Assembly (NCBI GenBank): GCA_949825025.1
Contig: OX463778.1
Span: 19,932,196 to 19,996,195, forward strand
Direction: 5' to 3'
DNA from: Siphlonurus alternatus
Taxonomy: Eukaryota; Arthropoda; Insecta; Ephemeroptera; Siphlonuridae
DNA: 64,000 nucleotides
Of this stretch, positions 33,172 to 64,000 are shown in pieces. The notes beneath the pieces were generated by a model, which made no database searches, had not been told where the DNA came from, and saw nothing but the letters and a program-made list of their open reading frames with translations. The position numbers and the translations under genes were made by a program. Within the stretch, counting starts at the first letter, position 1. Every line of letters starts with the position of its first letter.

Positions 33172-34491
33172 TTTTTTTTATCTGCAATAAGGAAAAAATA
33201 ATGTACTGAACATATGCATACAGACTAGAGACTGGACGTTAACTATTGGGATAATGTGCTGCAGTTTACTCTAAGCTAGCACAATACTCCCACTGATAAT
33301 TTTTGCTTTTAACATTGACCATTTGGGTAGGCACCTGTAAACAATTTTCTTATCTATGCAGCTGATTTTCTATTTAGGATAATAAAAAATAAAAGCGTTT
33401 TGAAATTTCGAAGCTAAAGGATCTACACTACATTCTTTTCTCTGCAAATCGATCTGTTTGAACTACACAGTACTGGTGCGATATAAACAGAATAATAATT
33501 AATTGAACTGGAATAATCTCTATGGCACTAGGGGTTAAAAGCCGACGTTTATACTATATTAATTTATTTATTTATTTTACACTGCATTGAGGGCTGCATG
33601 AGGCTATTTATAGAGAATTTAATTCCTCTTTATTATAGCCATAAATATATGCATAGTTGTATACATTGTTTTGGAAAATTCAATCTCTTATTATTTTGAA
33701 TAAAATAATTATGAGATATTAAAATAAAAAGCCGACATTGAAATTAGTATCATACTGTGTGCATAATAATTTTAAGCATGCCATGCATGATACTATATAT
33801 CAATCATTAGATTGATTGAAGGGAGAATGAATTCCTTGTTGAATATGGGTTATGCTATTTACAGTGATTGTATTGCTGAATACGTATTTATGTAAGTCTA
33901 CAGTGTATGTATCCATAATACTCAATACTGTGATGTAGGATTACACAGTACATTATGTATGTAGTATGTACAGTAATTATTTTTGTAGTCGACCTAACTG
34001 CAAGAGTGTTGCGAAATGCTAAATTTAATATTTTCTCTAAAAATATATCTCATGCTATGAAAACTACAAAATAATAAGAACTGAGTTCACATTTTTCATT
34101 ATAATATCTATATTATAAGAAATTATTAAGTTAATATATAAAATTAAGGAAAACAAATAATTTATTTACCCTTTATCCATTTCACGGTTGCCCTTCAAAT
34201 GCTTCAACAGCTGATTGCCAGGACGTGACGTGCGGGTTGCTGCGTACTCCTTTCAAGCTTTCAAGTTTCAAGATCCAAGACAATTCTCTCTGATCAGTCT
34301 GATCCAAGATCCAAACCAATCTGGTTCACAAAAAATCCAAAAGATGGCTGTGAACCCGAGAAACGGCTCACAAGTCAATTTTAAGCTTTGAACTTTTGTT
34401 CATAGAGAGCACTGGCACAAATCCTAATTAATTTTCAATACCGCTGAAAATTTAATTATCTTGACTACTCCCCGACTTTTTACACTCTGTA
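33172..34491. other. Upstream of ABHD18
   Basis: AT-rich from 33184 to 34170. A GC-richer block at 34175-34370 is the best candidate for the ABHD18 promoter and 5' noncoding exon. On the minus strand it ends at a weak donor (AAAGG|GTAAATA, about 34171) and carries an ACGTCACG half-CRE. No coding sequence seen. Confidence 0.35.
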
Positions 34492-34649
34492 CAGGCGCGG
34501 ATCCAGGGGGGTGACTGGGGGGCTGCAGCACCTCCCGAAATATTGAATTTAACATGGGCAATATAGGCATTTTCCATTTTTTCCTTAACATTAACCTTAT
34601 GATTTATGAAGATAGCCCCTCCCGAAATTTAGTTCTAGATCCGCGCCTG
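34492..34649. mobile_element. hAT-like MITE family E, copy 4, with perfect TSD
   Basis: Termini CAGGCGCGGATCCAG and TAGATCCGCGCCTG. The flanks are identical 8-mers, ACTCTGTA on both sides, which proves insertion and supports the hAT superfamily. It has the family core 'aacatgggcaatatagg'. Confidence 0.88.
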
Positions 34650-35198
34650 ACTCTGTAATTATAAATAATTACTCAATTCGACAACAGATTTATATATATA
34701 TATATATGTGTATATTAAATATATATAATATGGCGGTTTTAATATTTCTCTTTTGGTATAATATATATTATCTAGATAATATATAATTAATTATATGCAT
34801 ATTATATAGAATAGTATAATATATATATAGATCGATCTCTCTATAAAAAATAAATAAATTAATATTAATTATTATAATTAATGTATCACGGACGCGTATA
34901 ATATAATATATATGATTCGATATGACGAGATCGATGATCGATTTACGATGATTCGGATGATTTATGCGATTTATATATATGTATATATACAGCATATTAT
35001 ACTCTCTTGCATGGCGGTATAATTTTAATACCTCTAGCTCCCATTTAATTATATATTAAAAATTTTAATATTTAATTAAATGGGAGGTATGAGTATAATG
35101 AGTATTATATATAATTAAAATATATTCTTCTATTTAGTTTATTTTCAGTTTGTAAATATTATTTAATTAAATAATTCCAAAAATTGAGCGATCATTAA

Positions 35199-35288
<90 letters not shown>

Positions 35289-35720
35289 TGCATTATATAG
35301 TTCAGTGATTGCTAGGGCCCGGATCTCAAGTTTAACAAGTTTTATAAATACGCATGTAATATATATGGGATCCAGAGTGGTGAAAGTAGTTTCAAATTCT
35401 TACCAGTGCGCTTCAGATAGAGGCCTGAAGGGCCCAAACCCCCGCCGGAGGCGCGATTTTTTGGGAAAAAGGGGCGTGGCTTATTTTTTTTAATTGAAAG
35501 TTGCACTAAAATTGATTTATAATTAATTTTTTGAATAGAGTGAGCGATTACATTTTTTTTAAAGAATTTATTTTCTAAAAATATTTTAAAACCTGCCCTC
35601 TATTATTTAAGAAATGAAAACCAAAAATTTCCCAAAGTTGGTGTTTCGGAGGCGTTTAACATGCAAAATTTTGGCACAGAAAACAGCTTTTTACTTAAAC
35701 TTTACTTGAACTATGGTACC
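34650..35720. other. AT-rich intergenic stretch with palindrome and (TA)n
   Basis: A small palindrome at about 35032-35087 (CTCCCATTTAATTA mirrored). The (TA)n tract is listed separately. No exon seen. Confidence 0.5.
35200..35284. repeat. (TA)n microsatellite
   Basis: About 85 bp of pure TA. Confidence 0.95.
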
Positions 35721-36042
35721 AATGGAGTATTGTCCTTAATTTTTTTTATTGCAGAAATGGATAGAGCATGCAAAGTTATGATACCCTGATTTTTTTTCAG
35801 ATTTTTTAGAGCCCGGGAAGTATTTTTAAAAAATTATTGAAAGTGCTTTTTGTGACGTCACGCGGCGACAAGTCCTATCTTTTTCTTAAGAAGCGGCGTC
35901 TCGTGACGTCACAAAAATAACTTTCAATAATTTTTTAAAAATAGTTCCCGGGCTCTAAAAAATCTGAAAAAAATCAGGGTAGGATAACTTTGCACCCTCT
36001 ATCCATTTCTGCAATAAAAAAAATTGAAGACAATACTCCATT
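35721..36042. mobile_element. MITE family A, copy 3 (two CREs)
   Basis: Ends AATGGAGTATTGTC and GACAATACTCCATT; core 'attgcagaaatggatagag'; near-complete foldback. TGACGTCA occurs on both sides of the loop (35853-35860, 35904-35911), separated by the mirrored 'aagtcctatctttttctta' block. Confidence 0.85.
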
Positions 36043-38248
36043 AAAAAATACGTACGTAATCTATCATAAATTCATTAATGAATTTTCGATTTAAAAATAA
36101 AATATTTTTTTACGGAGCCGTTTTTCCAGAAAAAATATTGAAAATCCCACAAAATAAGTAAAATTAAATAATTATTCAAACTTTTAACCGATTAAAAAAA
36201 AAATGTAGTGTCGCATATTAAATTGCATGATAAAAAAAATATTCAAAAATATCTGTGCTGGCTAATGAAAATTAAAACATGACTTTTAATATGAAAAAAA
36301 ATCGCAAACAAGTTGTCTATGTCTAGCAGCAGTGTTAATACAATAAAAATATTTTAATGAACTGTTTCACAATTTAGAATATTCTATAAATTTAATTAAT
36401 TTAATAAATGATACATTTTTTTATATAATTAAATTATCGTTTAAAATATCTCAAAAATTAATTTAATAAAAAAATTCCAAAAAGATGTATATTAGGTTAC
36501 AATTTTAAAAAAGTGATAACGACTGCCAATTTATAGGAAAATTGAAGATAAAATAGTAAACCCAGTAAGCAGTAAACCTACAGATATTTAAAAAATATAT
36601 ATAAAAAATTCTTTGATTAAAAAAATTTAAAAAATTACATAATAAATAAATGTGTTCTCAGGCTCGCGCGCCAATAAAAAAAAGCTAGGCGTTTGTGAGA
36701 AAAATACTAAAATTAACTTTTTGATCGTAGTCTTTTAAAATAATGTTTTACTGTAGCACTTACTATTTATTTATAATGCAACAATTTTGTATCACAAATT
36801 GTCAATTTATTTTTATCTTTTACCCAATGAAAAATATAAATAAAAGTAAATACATTCAACATGGATTTCAATTACTTTTTTTAGTACAAAATTTTGACTT
36901 TAAAAGAAAGTACGTGCAAGTTAAAACTTCGTGAGATAAATCAAATCAAAGTACAAGAACATGTATTGAGCATGATTATAATGGTTTATAATGTGATCCG
37001 TTCACACTTGCAAATATTGTTTTTTTCATTAAAAATTATTGATTTTTTTAGTAAATTTTGATCAGTTTCTTACCAGTGCGCCGCACTGGCGTCAAATGTC
37101 TTACCAGTGCGGCGCACTGGTGCGCACCGGCTTACTTTCACCACTGAATGGGATCTGACTTCAAATGTCCACGAATCATGAAGTTTCATGCCTAAAAATG
37201 CAAAAAAGTTTGGACTTAGAAAAACTGATTTTGAAAATCTAGAACTGTTTCAGTTTTTTAAAGTTTTTTCAAGTTTTTAAAACTTTTTTCAGTTTTGTAA
37301 AACTTAAATCGATGTTTTGTGTAGAAAAAATGTGAAATTATTTAAAAAAAAAATTAAAATGAAAATATATGTTTGAAATAATTTATTTCTTCCCTCCATC
37401 TTACATCTGCATTGTACTGACACTTCTCACATTAAGATTGTAGGTTACCAATAAAATGCGTTAAACAAAAAAAAGTTTAAGAATTTTTAATGTTTTAAAA
37501 TTTTTCCTTCATTTCTAGGTTTTATAAGAGTCAAAATAGTAAAAAAATCGTAAAAAATTATATAAACTGGAAATAACTTATTTTACGTTTTTGAACTGAA
37601 AGTGAACTGATTTTAAGAAACTTAAAAACTGATTTTGAGAAAAATTTGGACTTAATCCAGTGCTTAAATTCATTATACTTTTGAAAACTTAAAATCCGGG
37701 CCCTAGTGATTGCATTGCATTGAAATTATAATTAAAATATAAGGGCTCGTATATATATGCAGTTAACCTGTGAAGATCTATGAATATATAATAATTATAT
37801 ATATATTATGCTTTATAGAGTTGTTTGCTGTGTTTGTTTACGAGGGAAAATAGCATAGCAGTGGGTATAATATACGGACGGTCAGGAGGGGAGAAAAGAG
37901 AAAGTGCATGCATGGAGGTCCAACTACCATGGCATTAGATAGGAGAAATGATAAAAATAAATAGAAAAAAAAATAGTTTTGATTGTTCTATAGTGATGGG
38001 ATTTTTTTTTATACGATCTATCGTTTATTGGCGTATTTTTAGAATTTTTTAAACCTGATTTGTTTTGTTTAATAAAGTGAAAAAAAAAAATCAATACATA
38101 ATTTGTTTGTATACTAGTCTGTGCATTCTGGTCCTCCATAGGGCAGCCTAACTTACAGGGGCATGACGTTAGCGCAATCAGCTCTATAGAATTATGCTAT
38201 GAATTTTTAGATACTGCATGTGCTGTGATCGAGTGGCGGCCGGGCGAG
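36043..38248. other. AT-rich intergenic stretch
   Basis: The motif CTTACCAGTGCGC recurs at about 35400, 37072 and 37100, with 'gggcccggatctcaag' at 35317 mirrored by 'cttaaaatccgggccc' at 37689. This suggests another degenerate inverted element spanning 35317-37705. No exon seen. Confidence 0.4.
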
Positions 38249-38570
38249 ATGGAGTACCAACCTCAAAATTTTTTATAGCAGAAATGGATAGAGGATGAAA
38301 AGTTATGTTACTCTGATTTTTTTCAGATTTTTTAGGTACCGCCGGGAAGTATTGCTAAAAAGTTTTGGCGAGGTCGGGTTCGAATCCACGTCCCTTTTGG
38401 GTCCTATCTTTTATTAAGAGAGGCGGCAAGAGGCGGCACTTTTTCTGCACTTTCATTAATTTTTAAAAAATAGTTGCCGGGCTCTAAGAAATCTGAAAAA
38501 AATCAGAGTAGCATAACTTTGCACCCTCTATCCATTTCTGCAATAAAAAAAATTGAGGTCGGTACTCCAT
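38249..38570. mobile_element. MITE family A, copy 4 (with tRNA B-box motif)
   Basis: Family-A foldback with ends ATGGAGTACCAACCTC and GAGGTCGGTACTCCAT. The loop differs from the CRE-type copies: it holds GGTTCGAATCC (38377-38387), an exact polymerase III B-box, within a tRNA 3'-half-like context. Confidence 0.8.
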
Positions 38571-39162
38571 GGCATTGTCATGCATGAAAACATGATTTGT
38601 ATCATCAATATTAACTATTATAGTACAAAATGGAAAAAATTTATCACGGTATAACGTTTATATATAATATATATATAAAATTATATGTATTTTATAATTA
38701 TACATAAAATATATATACACACACACAATTGTTTACTGCGCAACTAAAACCACATGCGGAGGAAAAAAAATCATCAATCAAGAAAGGGACCTACACAGGT
38801 TTTAGCAAACATTTTTTTGGTCCATCATAATCTGTTATTTAAGTTTGCTTTATTTGATTGGAGAAACGTTCTTAAAACATCTCAACCTACGCAATAGCCT
38901 TGTGATTAATATTCACAAATTGACAAATCCTATATAACAAGCGACTACATAGCTTGAAGGTCAGTGCCACTCTGAGGACGATGGTCGCGTCTCGTGTGAT
39001 GTGTCATGGTTTATCGTCGTTGCTGACAGAAGATTAGACGACTTAAAAAAAAAAATACTAGTATATATCAGTAGTACTGTATACGTCGACCGCAGTACAC
39101 GCCTTTCACTGTGTGGTAACTTGCTGAGACATTGCGTTTCTGTCATCGACTGAGAAAAGACC

Positions 39163-64000
<24,838 letters not shown>

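Overview
This is a window from the nuclear genome of an animal, most likely an invertebrate. It is strongly AT-rich outside exons. The genes are split by GT-AG introns (and one GC-AG intron) of 55 bp to 9 kb. It is full of microsatellites, MITEs, foldback elements, SINE-like sequences and LINE tails. The phylum cannot be fixed from the sequence. The Jockey/CR1-type LINE tails and the 5S-like heads fit many invertebrates.

Three protein-coding genes are supported. (1) The first coding exon of a LARP1-like gene lies on the minus strand (18889-19606); its other exons are not visible and probably lie left of the window. (2) A complete 10-exon ABHD18-like alpha/beta-hydrolase gene lies on the minus strand (33171 down to 28616) and encodes about 460 residues, with every exon phase closing. 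(3) Seven exons of a thymidine phosphorylase gene (TYMP) lie on the plus strand (39163 to 61758); the gene runs off the right edge. Its third intron starts with GC instead of GT. ABHD18 and TYMP are divergent, about 6 kb apart. There is no sign of an operon or of functional linkage between the three genes.

Layout: 1-5.3 kb, gene-free with two MITEs and GC-richer islands; 5.3-11.95 kb, an (AT)n tract and two giant foldback elements with 1 kb or longer arms, the second bounded by a perfect 8-bp target-site duplication; 12-18.8 kb, gene-free (possibly LARP1 intron); 18.9-19.6 kb, LARP1 exon; 19.6-28.3 kb, intergenic with many MITEs, a 5S-like element and a long (TTTA)n tract; 28.6-33.2 kb, ABHD18; 33.2-39.1 kb, intergenic MITEs; 39.2-64 kb, TYMP, whose introns carry most of the other repeats, including a third giant foldback (56.4-60.1 kb) with nested insertions.

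The most notable pattern is at the repeat level. Several families of short foldback MITEs that look unrelated carry the CRE/ATF palindrome TGACGTCA near the hairpin loop. I count about 20 copies of this 8-mer in 64 kb, at least 13 of them inside MITEs, where about one or fewer is expected. Two copies of one family, with a CRE-CCAAT-CRE core, sit just downstream of exons 1 and 4 of TYMP. Other repeats carry RNA polymerase III-type signals: 5S-like boxes in both arms of a giant palindrome, and a perfect tRNA B-box motif inside two MITEs.
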